Positions 45,801-58,064 of a stretch of 64,000 nt of DNA are shown here, piece after piece. Source of the stretch: Lytechinus variegatus (Eukaryota > Echinodermata > Echinoidea > Temnopleuroida > Toxopneustidae); contig NC_054753.1 in the NCBI RefSeq assembly GCF_018143015.1, positions 33,083,292 through 33,147,291 on the forward strand. Direction: 5' to 3'. The notes under the pieces are model-generated. The model saw only the letters and a program-made list of their open reading frames with translations, had not been told where the DNA came from and searched no databases. The translations under genes were made by a program, and so were the position numbers. Every line of letters begins with the position of its first letter. Within the stretch, counting starts at the first letter, position 1.

Positions 45801-46264
45801 AGATGGTTTCAGACCGCCTCGAAGTTCGTCAGTTTCAGATATTTTCTGATCGGAAAATTTACCCCAATCAGAAAATACCAGGTACCGGTAATATTGGCAA
45901 TGTGAAAACAAAACGTGTAATCTCCCCGAAAGAAAACACCCTCTAGTAGGTACTTGTCAAAATTATGAGAACTTTCACAGGGATTTTTCCAAGGTGGCAG
46001 GTACATGTATTTTGGCAATGTGAAAACAATTTACGGAACTTTTGGCCCAGCGTGTTGGGTGGCTGCTGAGCTAGTGATTTTGAATCTCGCGCCTCTCTTG
46101 CTTATCACACTATACTGTGCATGCTGGTAACTTCACAGGAACTTATCCAGAAGGGTATGATTCGGGGCGGTGTGAATGCAGGAATAATTAATTGGTATTT
46201 TTTAGACTAAAAAACTCTCGTAATTTAACAGGGATTCTTGTGATCGAGGCCGTTTGAAACCACC
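45801..46264. mobile_element. MITE with 'GGTTTCA.AC.GCCTCGA' ends
   Basis: Left 'atggtttcagaccgcctcga' is mirrored by right 'tcgaggccgtttgaaaccac'. Inside, 'ttggcaatgtgaaaacaa' occurs twice (about 45893 and 46012). The interior is non-coding. The target site is unresolved, with TAG present on both sides. Confidence 0.6.
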
Positions 46265-48514
46265 TAGAGATAAGGACAGTGGCAAAATGATTTTCTAAAC
46301 TTGTTTCTTTAAAACTGCTTCAAGGGAAACTAGTTCAAGATTGTAGATGAGAATGGAGTCTTCTCCAATATCTCTTTGCTTCTGTACAGCTCTATCTATT
46401 CATTTTGGACAATAAATCCTTATTTGGTTGGCTTTGTATACTCAAAATTGGCAATATTTAACATTGTATTCTCCTGTTATTGCTGCGTGTACATGTAAGT
46501 TTTTCCTTTAAAAGTTCACTCTGTACAGGGCCCCGTGACATAAATCTTTAATAGTACATGTAATTGATCATACTGTACATGTACAGAAGGGCTGATATTT
46601 GCAATTGATTATAATTATATAATCATTACAATCAATTATAGAAATCAGGCTTGCAATTAATCACTATTAAGTGTCTCAGGGCCTGATGTATAGAGATTGA
46701 TAAAGAGTGTAAGAAGAAATTTGTCAATTTGTGTGTAAGTTGTTTTTTCATCTGTTTTTTTTTTATGTTGATGCTAACTGGGATTTCAGTGATCTTCAAT
46801 ATTTTCAACAGTGATAAAATCATATAATAATGATGCAATACACATGTAAATGTATTAAATTGTACATATCTTGTAGACATATAGAATGTGTACAGGAGGA
46901 TTTTGAACTCTTCTGTTTTTAGGGCTACATGTATTCAAAAGTTTGTTTATGCAATAAAAAAGTGAGGTTATTTTGTCTGTAGTGAAATGCACTAGAAAAA
47001 TGGCTGATTTTTTTTTTTTTTTTGGGGGGGGTAAAATGTGATTCCTCCTTTTTATAATTATAAATATATGCATCTTTGTTGAATTCATGAATACACTTCT
47101 ACTCACTAAAGCGTGCATCAGCATTGGACAATTTTAAATATTTTTTACTATACACGGTAAAAGCGTAATTCATACAAGAAATCTGCATAAACGATGGGTT
47201 CAACTGATAAAACCTGCTTTTTGAATTCGGGCTTATGAAGTTTTGCATTTTAATATTGTACATGTACATGTAGAGTGTGATTCTATTTGCTACTAGTTAA
47301 TTGATGTCATACCCACAATTCCCACATGCAGTGAATGAATACTATCATGAGGAGGAGGATTAATTAAGTGATGTCATGCTTTTTAAATGTCTGTTTATGT
47401 ATGTGTACATGTATATGCATTTCGCTGGACGTTTGTCTTGAAGAATGAATTACACATACTTGGACTAAACAAAGATGTTGAAAGTCATTATACTGTCCTA
47501 TTGGCAAAGTTCATGTTCCTGATAATTTCCTATTAATCATTATGCTTCATTAAGGTATTTAAACATACTATTTATTGATAATCACGGGTAGGGTTGAAAA
47601 TTTCTACATTAGGGAAATCACAGAATATTTTTGGCTATTTTTTTTCATTTGAATGGCTACGTTCTACATGTAGGGCTAAAGCCTGATTTTTGCATTAATA
47701 GCATATATTCTTCTACCACAGTTACAATATTGATTTTCTAAATAATCATTAGTTTTGTATGGAACAAATCTTTGGGTGACTCGAGAAAGAATAATTGCCC
47801 CAAAGCATTAATTTGGGGGGAATTTTAGGGGTGATTTTGGTCGTCATGAGGGCAGACTTGCCCTATTGTGGATAATATGTTTGTTGAGAGCTAGTGTAAA
47901 TACATGTATATCATAGGTTATTTGTCGTACATGTATACATGTAGGTACTATGTAATATGGATTTTCAAATAACGGGGCATGAATGTTTCAGAAGCCAATA
48001 ATACTGGTTTGATTGTTAATGAGGCCACGTTCCTTAGTATGGTTTGTTTCTGTCCTTGTAACTATGTACTATAAGATATTGATCATTCTATTTATTGATA
48101 ATTATCTTGGATCTTGGATGAATTCATGTGAATAATTTGTTTGTTGAGTGTGTGAAATATCTTGTTTGATATTTGGCTTTCATGTAATTATTTGGGCAAT
48201 ATTGATTTTCAAAATGAATTGAAATGTGAAGATCATTTAATGACTGGTATTAAATAAAATCTGAATGTGATTGGTACTTGAATGAAGTTACATGTATTTT
48301 GTGAATTCTATGCAATCACTGTTATCTTGAGATTTCATTTCCTTGAAATTCCCAAAGACATTTAGACCCTATTGTACACTGTTCTTCAGTGTTCTATAAG
48401 TATCACATTTCATGTTCCTCAGTGACATGTACAAAAACAATAACATGGAGAGGGAAGAATCTTAATGAAAATGAAAAACAATCAAAACATAACCTATGTT
48501 TCCCCTAGAAGATT
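46265..48514. other. No gene recognised
   Basis: AT-rich intergenic sequence with a short hairpin at about 46600-46640 ('caattgattataattat' / 'caatcaattata') and a poly-T to poly-G junction at about 47006-47031. No conserved ORF. Confidence 0.5.
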
Positions 48515-48997
48515 GGCCAAAACATGCTCAAAACTGTACATGTATGATCAAAATCGGAAAATAACTAACAAAGTTATTGAATTTTCAAGATTTGCATTAT
48601 TGCACAGTTCTAGGCATTTCTTTATGAATACTTATGAGGTGGGCTGATGTCATATCCCTACTTGTTCCTTTGTTTTTTATTATATGAAATTATGTTTATT
48701 AAAGAACAAAAACAATTGGATTGACAATGCTGCAACTTATTTCATCATAATGGAGACACATCATTTACACATGTATGAAAAAAATGAAACATTTATGATT
48801 TCATGTGATAACCTAAGAAAAAGGAAAGTAGGGATGTGACATCATCAGCCCATCACCTAATAAATATTCATGAAGATTTTGATAAACTGTAAAATCCAAT
48901 AACTTCTTTATTTTTATCCAATGTTGATGAAATTTTTAGCATTTTGCTCTGTGAATGTTATTTAGATAAAAATATTTTCAGCCCGGACCGGACCACC
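48515..48997. mobile_element. TTAA-type MITE, diverged copy
   Basis: Shares 'gttattgaattttcaag', 'gtgggctgatgtcat', 'tgacatcatcagccca', 'attcatgaagatttt' and the right end 'ggaccacccct' with the 14362 element. The left terminal repeat is not recognisable. Confidence 0.7.
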
Positions 48998-51214
48998 CCT
49001 TTTAACTTTAGATAAAGACCAACGGACATAGAGGGCAGCAACACTTTGTCGGCTGTTGCCGCGTGATGCTGTCCTTGACCATATTTACGTTCGTTTGATT
49101 AATACCCTTTCTTCTGAAGCATCAGGAAAGTCGAGATAATTATAGAAAAAGGGAGTAATTTGCCGGGATATTTGAAATCCCAAATTACTGAAAATGTAGA
49201 GCTCTAAATGTTGATGTGTTAGTGATATGAGATGTTTTCATAAGATGGGACATAAGATATATAATTATTCTATATTTCCTTCAAAATGAAAGATCTACTC
49301 GGAAACCATGGATAGCAGATATACCCATTAAAAAGTATTTTATTCTTTTAATTTTATAATTTCCCCTCCTCATCATTCATTCACATTCAGTTTCCCCTCC
49401 CCTTTTCCGTCTTCTTTTTCCTCCCTCTTTTTTGTTGGCACCGCCCCCCCCCCAAGGAGGGGGGGGGGGGACATTTCGACTCCCTGAATTCACATTGACA
49501 ATGACGCTGTGAAATTAAAAAAAATACTTTTGGATGAATAGCCACCTTAACGAATACAATTCCGTTTTTTTTTAAATTATTGAGAAACCCTAATACAATA
49601 TCATGGAATGCAGGTTACTTAAATATACATCGAAATCTGATGAGCATTCTCGTCGGGGTTTTTTTTCGGGGGGGGGGGGGCGTCAAACGTTGGGCTTCCC
49701 CAAATCCCCATAAAAGCTGACTTTTCGAACTTTTCAACAGATTTTCTAACAGGTTTTTAAGCAAACTGTCTACCAACTAGAAGTGCTTCTTTATTATTGA
49801 GTAACTTCTGTGTAAAATCAAACATAGTCCTGGGAAGCAGGGGTGCTGGGGTATCACCTCCCAAATTTTTTCTTAGGGTGCTACGTATGTTATACAGTAT
49901 ATATCATGTATGCACGCAGCACCCCCTAGAAATTAGGTAAGTAATGTTGAGATTTGACCAAAAAATATCATTCATTTGGGAGAAAAAACCCTTTTTATGC
50001 TTTCTTTTAAATATTGTACTTTCTGACAAAAAACACATTCCTTGTGGAGTGAACACTCTTTTTTATGTGTGTTCTATTTTTTTACCAAAATCACAGTAAT
50101 TTTGGAATAAACACTTTTTATTTAGTTATTTATTTCATTTTGTTATTATCATTATTATTTGTTTATTTATTTATTAAATATTATTACTATTATCTTTTTT
50201 TTTTTTTTTTTTGGGGGGGAGGCGGTTGTTGTCAAACCAGCACTCCCTATTCAAAAATCGTTCCCAGGCTGCTGCATGAAAATGTTTACGGTGATCTTTG
50301 GAAAGCGGATTTGATGTGCGGGTCACGTAGACGTGACTTGACTGATTGCATGGTTTTATTAAATGATTAATTAATTAATTTCATTTTATCAGTTAATTAA
50401 TTAATTCATTTATCTATTCAAACAAAATTTTATCCTTAATTTTATTCATTCATTTATCGTCATTATTACTGGTATTTTTATTATTCATCATCTTTTTTTT
50501 TTTGGGCGGGGGGTGTAACAAAGGATACGTGCACTGACAGCAATGCACCTGGTCCATTGCATGATCAGTGGGTCCAGTGATGGCTGCCATGTCGGGTCCA
50601 TCTATCGTGTATATCATTGGGTTCTTTGCAATGGCATGAGCCAAAATAGAAGGGTCACAACATAGCGTATGGGGGGAAAAGAATGAAAATGTTGCCCTTT
50701 TTAATAAAAATGTAATTTTGTGATAGATTTTGACGTAATAATAACAAAGTAATGTCATATGAATGATTTTTTGTTTACTTTCTTGGTCCAGGGATTTTTC
50801 GGGGCCCAGCACCAAAGCCCCCCACCCCCCTTCATTATGTATATCAGTAGCTATTTCAGATGACCCCAAAGTAATACATAATACCAGAAAAGTCATGAAG
50901 TGTAGACTAGTCACCCATAACTCCGGGCCCTAACTGAGGGTTCCAGACTTTATTGGCATGCGTGGAGGGGGTGGCGGCGGGGGACAGACTTTTCTTACAC
51001 AGTGCTGCTTTGTCAGTGTATTTAATAAACATGTTGAAAGACCCGTCACAATTAGTCTGATCAAGTAGAATTGGCCGGAATGAAAGTATTGTAATCGACT
51101 CCAAACTACTAATTTTTTTCTCCTAATATTCATTCAGCTCTCATAATGCGTTTAATATGTATCGAATGCTGGTGGAATGTTGTACGAATAGAATACATTC
51201 AGAATTCAGTATGC
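48998..51214. other. No gene recognised; several homopolymer junctions
   Basis: Contains poly-C/poly-G at about 49443-49470 and T-run to G-run junctions near 49660, 50200 and 50495. A TTAA/ATTA-rich simple stretch lies at 50363-50410. The ORFs here contain translated homopolymers and are not supported. Confidence 0.5.
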
Positions 51215-52060
51215 AGTGGAGGATCCAACTTTCGCCAAGAGGAGGGAGGGGCGGAAAAAACTTTTCACCCTCATTTCTCTTATCGGCCGCCAGAAACTGA
51301 CTTTGTTGTTGTTTTTTTGGAAGGGATAGTCATCACTAAGTTTTAAGAATATCTTGCGTTATTCTCACAAACATGATAAAATATCTCATCAGGCCTAAAT
51401 AGATAATGCGAGCACGAAGCGCGAGTTCAGATGTTGGATAAGCACTAATTGAGACAAGAAAATTGAACACTGAACATTTTTTTTATCATAAACAAGATGC
51501 GTATGCAAACATGAAGTGCGAGCAGAAATGTTTAAATATACTGACCATAAAAGGAACCTGTTAAATATTTGAGGTGACTCATGGATAGGTACATAATCAT
51601 CTCCCCGATTAAATAATACACTGGCGTAAACCCCACTTGAATAGTATAACGTCATGTATTTACGCCCATGAAATAGTGCTCACGCGAGCTAAAAAAAAGA
51701 TTTTCCAACCCGAAACCTGTAGAGTTTAAGCAATCTTATTATTATTTATTTTTTTACTAAAGAACAATATATTTAATAAACAATTTATTGTTTAGATGCA
51801 AAGGGCCTTCAAACATAACTTTTTTTTTAAGTGCTTAGACTTCACAGGTTTCAGGTTGGAAAATCAAATTTCTTCAGCTCGCGCTTCACGCTAGCATTAT
51901 TTCATCATTGGCATGGGCGTCTGGAAGCGTGAAGCACGAGTTGAATTTTGTTTCTAGATTTAGATCTAATAACATAGCAATCAATGCACGTTTTTATCAT
52001 GAAAACGATGGGTATCTTCCAAATAAATGATTCGAGGGCAAAGTGCGAGCCGATGTTATA
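51215..52060 (+). mobile_element. Partial hAT-like element related to 35008-36340
   Basis: 'gaggatccaactttcgccaa' matches 'gcggatccgactttcgccaa' at about 35113. Degenerate CG-rich motifs follow ('gcgagcacgaagcgcgag' at 51408, 'tcgcgcttcacgctagc' near 51879, 'ggaagcgtgaagcacgag' near 51922). The ends are not resolved and the order is partly rearranged. Confidence 0.45.
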
Positions 52061-53158
52061 CTGACCCGAAAGTAAACCTGTTTGATAACACAAGCCGAAT
52101 ATTTTTGGTGATTTGGGCTAGGCTTCCAAAGACATTCACACACACAAAAAACGCACAATTTGATGGGATGGGTTATTCAATGGGCCGGGTTTGTTGCTAT
52201 GTGGATGCTTCAATTATCTTTCTTTTGTTGAGCATACTTGAAACCCTCAATTAACATGAGAACGGGATCATACCCGAGTAGATCGGTAGGAATACAAAGA
52301 TACATTCAAATAATTTCTATGTAGTGTAACAGGTGGACTTAAAGAATCCATGCAGGGGATCTAATCCGCAATCATTCATTCGATTTAAATAATGAGTCAA
52401 TGAACAACACGTCATTTCGAACGTCTGGACTTTAGACTCTACATTGGGTAAGCAACGAACGCTTCCTGATCCTCACCTCAATATTTACAAAATACAAATA
52501 TTATATTAATATCCCTGATCGAAGGTCTTCTCCCGGATTTTATGGTTTCATTATTCCATATTATCAGCGTGTGACAGCATAGGTCCATGGTGACAGGCAC
52601 AATCGTTCTACAGCAGTCTTCAAGCAGGGAAAATCTAGTTCGCAGTTCAATGGTTCTAACGACATGATTGGATAAGAGTCTTATTTCAAAACCATCAGAA
52701 TCAACGGTTCGGGCCTGAAGTCGTGATTATTTTGACTTTGTTTACTCCGTACACCCTTTTATATAAGCAAAAAGGTGAGATGATTTACACATAATTATGT
52801 ACCTTTAATGTTATGATTTTAGTTATCATCTTGGCATCTTCCTAAATATCGAGATATAGACACAATTTTTGTTATCATTAACTAGAAGAAAACAATTTGC
52901 ATTGCTATTTAAAACTTGTTTTCCTTGACCCCCCTTGATTGTTTATCAACATTTCTTTTAACTGATTGCTTCTATGGTGGTGATTCAATCAGGGGCTTTA
53001 GGAAGAACGTCTATAATGGACATCAAAGTTATGGTTCCGTTCCAGACTGACACTTTGTGCTCAAGAATAAATGAATATCTGTATTTCCGGTGAAGGAAAT
53101 TTTACATTCTACAGCACCTATCACATCAACATTTTACGATCAATTCTCCATATATTAC
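52061..53158. other. No gene recognised
   Basis: Non-repetitive-looking sequence upstream of the LRR-Ig gene, which may contain its promoter or a 5' exon. No core element was identified with confidence. Confidence 0.45.
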
Positions 53159-53166
53159 CATTTACG

Positions 53167-54252
53167 CAGGGGCGGCGATTCTGGGGGGGGGGGCACAATG
53201 TCCCCACTTTTTGAAGTACTGAAAAGTGTCATTTTTACACTAGAAAAATGCGCCCTCGCGAACGTCTATTGTGCCCTTTCCCCCGGGCCTTTCCCCTGAG
53301 TAGGATTCGTTTTAGGTATTACCAAGTATCCTTTCTCGTACAAGGTGCCATTAAAAAAAATATGCCCCCTCTCGAATGTGTTACGTGCCCCTTTCACCAG
53401 AGGAAAAAAAACGTTTTATGTGTTACCAAGTGCCCTTTCTGGTATAAGTTCCCCTTTTCGGATCAGTGCCCCTTTTTACCCAAGAAAAGTGCCCCTCACG
53501 AACGTGTTCTGTACCCCACTTTCTCTTGAGAAGGAACCGTTTTATGTGTGAGCAAGTGCCCCCTTGCCTTCCTGTAAGTGCCCTTTCTCGAATCAGTGCC
53601 CCTTTTTACCCAAGAAAAGCGCCCTCACGGACGTGTTCTGTGTCCCTTTCATACCTGAGAAGGACCCGTTTCATGCCGTTAGCAAGTCCCACTTTGATTT
53701 TTCCCGTATCAATGCCCGTGTTTATCCAAGAAAAGTGCCCCTCACGAACGTGTTCTGTGCCCCTTCACATGAGAAGGACCCGTTAGGACACGAATGCCTT
53801 TGAAAAAAGAAAACAATATATTTTAATTTTGTCATATATGTTACTACTTATGAAGAAAAAAAACCTTGTAAGAATAATCCTACGTGCCCTAGGTTTCATG
53901 AGTCATTTGAGTGGGGTAGATAAGTGTCGTATAGATGATGGGGGGGGGGGGTGTACTTGGTGGCTCTTCCATGTTTTTACAACCAAGAAAAAAAAATGGA
54001 AAGGTAAAAAATGAAGGAGTAAAGGGTAAAATGTATTATAGTCTGAATAGCACATACATCACAAAACTGGATTTACGTTATAAAAATATCACCATTTTTG
54101 TTCGCTCGCTCGTAGATTTTACATGATACGCCATATCAACCCCCCTCAATTTGTTTTGGCTCATTGCGCCACTGTTTTTTCTTTATTTTGAGATAGTGCC
54201 CTTTTCGAAAACAATGTGCCGCCACACTTTCTACTTCGCTCCGCCGTCCCTG
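53167..54252. mobile_element. hAT-like element with internal tandem array
   Basis: Starts CAGGGGCGGCGATTC and ends with 'gctccgccgtccctg', a related inverse. The flanks 'catttacg' (53159-53166) and 'cacttaca' (54253-54260) agree at six of eight positions, consistent with an aged 8-bp duplication. About half of the interior is an array of 110-130-bp units. No transposase. Confidence 0.6.
53255..53790. repeat. Five-unit tandem array, about 110-130 bp
   Basis: Units are marked by 'ctcgcgaacgtctattgtgc', 'ctctcgaatgtgttacgtgc', 'cctcacgaacgtgttctgta', 'cctcacggacgtgttctgtg' and 'cctcacgaacgtgttctgtg' near 53257, 53370, 53493, 53622 and 53739. Each is followed by 'gagaaggacccgtt' or a variant. 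The proline/cysteine-rich ORFs here are translations of the array. Confidence 0.8.
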
Positions 54253-54435
54253 CACTTACAAAGAATAATTTTGGCAGACTTATGTAAAAAGACATAACAA
54301 TTTTGGTTATACAATCTGTAACAATGGGAACTGTAATGACACATTGGCCATATGAGCTTTTTCATGTCACCACAACTCTCAGGGAACTTTAACTAATAAT
54401 GACCGTCTTTCCATTATTTCCTTCTCAGTAAAACA

Positions 54436-56355
54436 ATGGATTGTCCTTCAAGAAGTCTAATAATAGGATGCATCTTCTTTAGCTTCGTGGCGTCTGTCTC
54501 TCCATGTCCCCCTAGATGTAGATGTGATCCCAACCAGAAGGTCTCCTGTACCGGAAGTAATCTCACAACCATACCCAGTGGCCTCCCAAATACAACACTG
54601 GTACTTCATCTTGATCGGAATGGCATCGAAATCATTAGACAGAATGCCTTCTCAAACCTACAATACACTGAAGAACTCTCGATAGCACAGAACAGACTTC
54701 ACGAAATTGAGAGTGGTGCTTTTACGGGTTTGTCAAACCTTGATAAGCTCTTTTTGAACGATAATCTAATAACAGGGTTTCCTTCAGGAATCTTTGCGCC
54801 ATTGATCAAGTTGACGGAGCTTAATCTTGGTGGCAATCGCTTTCCTGTAATTCCTGGAAACCTATTTGGATCGATGCCTTTGTTAGGACGCTTGTTTCTT
54901 GAGAACAGTGAGGTCGATCTTATCATCGAGTCTCAAGCCTTTGGTGGACTTGTAAACCTCGCGGAACTGTCACTCCGGTCTAGTCGGATCAAGAGCCTTT
55001 CCCCTGGAACATTTCAAGGGCTAAATAATCTGCTCATTTTAGATCTTAGTATGAATACATTTGGTACTCCTACAAGAGATGGCGCCAAAACTATTTCTTC
55101 GCTAAAAGGAAAACAGCACCCCAACGCAGGCCTAAATGCGCTTGGAGAGGGGATTTTCGCGGATCTTAAAAGTCTCATCGACTTAAATATGAGTTCGTGT
55201 ACTTTGACAACCATCAATAAAGAACTGTTCAGAGGTTTAACTTCACTTCAGCATCTTTACCTTTCTGGGAATAAATTGGATGGTATTGTTGAGAACACCT
55301 TTTGCGAATCGCCGAAGCTAGTGCTACTCGAACTAGATGGAAACCCTCTTGAGAACATTGAAGTCGGTTCGTTTAATTGTCTGAACCAACTCGGATATTT
55401 GAATCTGAACCATACGAGTATTGGACGAACTAAAGGAGCTTTGTTCAAAGAACTTCACCAACTGGTGGTGGTCTCCCTAAGCCATAGCGGTCTTGAAAAA
55501 ATTGCTGATGATTCCTTTCAGAACAAATCTAGATTGACTCGGATAGATCTAAGTGACAATGACATTGAGTGGTTGAATGCAAGCATGTTCTATGGAACGC
55601 CTCAGATCGGGACACTTCGCTTACAGAATAATCAAATAACAAAATTGCCAGAGAACCTCTTTGCTGATGTTGCCGGACCTCTGAACTTGTCGCTAAAAGG
55701 AAACCCCTTGGTTTGCGATTGTCAACTGGATTGGATTTCAGGATGGTTGTTGGAGAATGGAGGAAATCTTGACAAGTGTCTCTGTGATCAACCCTCTGCT
55801 CTCCACGGTCTTCATCTTGACAGTATCCCCTACGACAGATTCCACTGTAAACCATACATAATCATAGACATTCCGCAGATTTACAACGCAACACCAGGAG
55901 ACAAGCGGTTCGAACTAGTCTGTCCTGTTGGTGGTAAACCGCCCCCTACGATCACATGGACGATCCCAAGTGGCGAAAAGATATCCAAGAACACCGTCCA
56001 TGAGTACGAAAATGGCTTATATCGCGTTCGTGGAAACGACACCCTCGTCATCAGGGAAATAACATCAGCAGTCGAGGGGTGGTTTACATGCGAGGCAACG
56101 AACATTCTTGGACATATATCTGTCGATCTTGAGGTAAAGGTCGTCCACGTACCCAGTAATTGGATGGTAGCTTTCCTTGCGGTGATGATCGTGTTGTTTA
56201 TTGGATGTGCTTTGTGTCTTGTTGTTACATTCCTGAAACCATGTCGACGTCGAAGGCGCAGAAGGGAACTCATAAGGACACCAGCTCGAAGGGTTGACCC
56301 TCGGTACGGTCCACTCAGTCCCATAGCTGAAGGAAATGAAACCGATGAATTATGA
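54436..56355 (+). CDS. LRR-Ig transmembrane receptor-like protein
   Basis: A 639-residue single-pass membrane protein. It has a signal peptide (about 1-22), a cysteine-rich LRR N-cap (C24, C28, C30, C38: CPPRCRCDPNQKVSC) and about 14 leucine-rich repeats (about 45-420). The LRR C-cap spans 423-471 ('NPLVCDCQLDWISGWL'), and one Ig domain spans about 480-565 with cysteines 496 and 552 (FELVCPV, WFTCEA). A transmembrane helix (576-600) is followed by a 39-residue tail that starts KPC and seven arginines. This layout matches adhesion or signalling receptors of the LRIG/LINGO/AMIGO/LRRN type; orthology cannot be assigned. The tail has no kinase or TIR domain. The coding region is one exon. An acceptor (ttccttctcag, AG at 54427-54428) lies just before the ATG, implying a 5' UTR intron. 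AATAAA at 56704-56709 is a plausible polyadenylation signal. An unusual spacer ('TRDGAKTISSLKGKQHPNAG') breaks the repeat rhythm near residues 212-231. Confidence 0.93.
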   Translation: MDCPSRSLIIGCIFFSFVASVSPCPPRCRCDPNQKVSCTGSNLTTIPSGLPNTTLVLHLDRNGIEIIRQNAFSNLQYTEELSIAQNRLHEIESGAFTGLSNLDKLFLNDNLITGFPSGIFAPLIKLTELNLGGNRFPVIPGNLFGSMPLLGRLFLENSEVDLIIESQAFGGLVNLAELSLRSSRIKSLSPGTFQGLNNLLILDLSMNTFGTPTRDGAKTISSLKGKQHPNAGLNALGEGIFADLKSLIDLNMSSCTLTTINKELFRGLTSLQHLYLSGNKLDGIVENTFCESPKLVLLELDGNPLENIEVGSFNCLNQLGYLNLNHTSIGRTKGALFKELHQLVVVSLSHSGLEKIADDSFQNKSRLTRIDLSDNDIEWLNASMFYGTPQIGTLRLQNNQITKLPENLFADVAGPLNLSLKGNPLVCDCQLDWISGWLLENGGNLDKCLCDQPSALHGLHLDSIPYDRFHCKPYIIIDIPQIYNATPGDKRFELVCPVGGKPPPTITWTIPSGEKISKNTVHEYENGLYRVRGNDTLVIREITSAVEGWFTCEATNILGHISVDLEVKVVHVPSNWMVAFLAVMIVLFIGCALCLVVTFLKPCRRRRRRRELIRTPARRVDPRYGPLSPIAEGNETDEL

Positions 56356-56784
56356 TGAATTATATCGTCAACTGTGATGAACTGAACTATGACAGACCAT
56401 GACGCACTGTAAGAATTGTTGATCCGTGATCGTACATTATGTAACGTGTGCAAAATGATGTTAAAGACTGAAGGGTAACGTAAGAATGGAAAATGAGAAA
56501 GACATGAAATGCGATATACCAGTAATATAAACATTCATGCTGGAAAATGTAGGTTGCAACATGAACGGGATATTGTTGTTACTTACAAAATTTTGACTTT
56601 TTGCACTTATTAATTGTGCTTACGCATAATACAACAGGCCTATGTATATTATGCATCCTTTTAGAACTAAACAAGTAGAGCGCATCTGGCCATTACGCGA
56701 TTCAATAAAGCAGCAGTGCTGACTTTCAAAATGAGTATGAAAAAAATATTCACAACAAACACCATCCACATAATGTGCTACTAC
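56356..56784 (+). other. LRR-Ig 3' UTR and flank
   Basis: Non-coding sequence after the stop, with AATAAA at 56704-56709. A long - strand ORF (56534-55881) that overlaps the gene end is an antisense shadow with no domain. Confidence 0.6.
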
Positions 56785-57500
56785 GTTCATTGACCCTAAA
56801 TGACATTTGACCTTAATCAAGTACCTACGACCTGTGCAAGATGAACAATGATACTGGATTACCCCTTTGTCAACATTTCATTATTCATCATATCTATACA
56901 ATTTCAAGTTATGATGGCAATTCAACATTTACCTACAACGTCGCCAAAGCTTATTGTCCTTAAATGACTTTTGACCTTGGTCATGTGACCTGAAACTCGC
57001 ACAGGATGTTCAGTGATACTTGATTGCTCTTATGTACAAGTTTTATGAACTAAATTCCATAAATGTTGAAAGTATTCAACAAATACCCCCAATATGACCA
57101 AAGTTCATTGACCCTTAATGACCTTTAACCTTGGTCATGTGACCTGAAACTCAGGCACGATGTTCAGTAATACTTCATTACCCTATGTGCAAGTTTCATG
57201 CACTAGGTCTTTCTAAGTTATGACATTTCAGAAACTTAACCTTGGGTTACGATTTCAATGTTAATTCACCCAACATGGTCTAAGTTCATTGACCCTAAAT
57301 GACCTTTGACCTTGGTAATGTGGCCTGAAACCGGGGCAGGATACCTTATGTCTAAATTTCATGAACTAGGTTCGTATACTTTCCAAGTTATGACGTTATT
57401 TCAAAAACTTAACCTTAGGTTAAGATTTGATGTTGACGACGCGACCGCCGTCGGATAAGCTGCGCCTATAGTCTCGATCTGCTATGCAGGCGGAACAAAA
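56785..57500 (+). repeat. Repeat family A, second copy
   Basis: Four units with 'cattgaccctaaatgac'-like starts (about 56788, 56950, 57107 and 57288) and TGACCTTTGACCT at 57300-57312. It ends with 'gacgcgaccgccgtcgg' and 'gcgcctatagtctcg'. Compared with 1-573, the GCC run is not expanded. Confidence 0.8.
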
Positions 57501-58064
57501 AGGAGAAAAAATGCTTGGTAACAAGGAGAAACCAGTCTCTTTTAATATGTAAGTTTTCTGTTTGAACTCTAATTGAGTTACAATGAATTAAAAGTCAACT
57601 CAAATTATTAAAGCAAGTCTACTTTATTCATTTAGAAGAATGCCCGAGATGGATAATGACAAAATGCAACTATATCCAGAAATAAATACAGACGAGGATA
57701 AATTGAAGCATACATAGACATACCTATACCAGGAACAGAAATAAAGAGAGAAATAGAGAGAAGGAATAAAGAGGGAGAGAAAGAGAGAGCGAGGGGGAGA
57801 GGGAGAAAAGACACTGAAACTCAGATGACAACTAAAAAAAAATATTTTTCTCTTTCAATTATCAAAATGTGTAATACTACCGTTAATGGCTTTATTATTG
57901 ATTCATCAAACTTTGCAATCTAGAAAAGTAAGTTTTCTTGCGCGGTCGTTCCCGCGCTCTCTCTTTATTTCCTACACGTTTAAGGCATTTTTTATTCCTG
58001 AAAAGTACGATGACATCTTCATTCTCATCTCACCTCTAACCTATGCTGTGTAAATGAGTGTGCA

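Noticed and set aside
53248-53803. Cysteine/proline-rich ORFs that look like a repeated small secreted protein
   Set aside because: They are translations of the tandem DNA array. The repeat appears in all three frames, and there is no single conserved frame.
55881-56534. 217-codon - strand ORF over the LRR-Ig 3' end (and its copy at 60766-61419)
   Set aside because: Antisense shadow of a well-supported coding region, with no domain or splice context.
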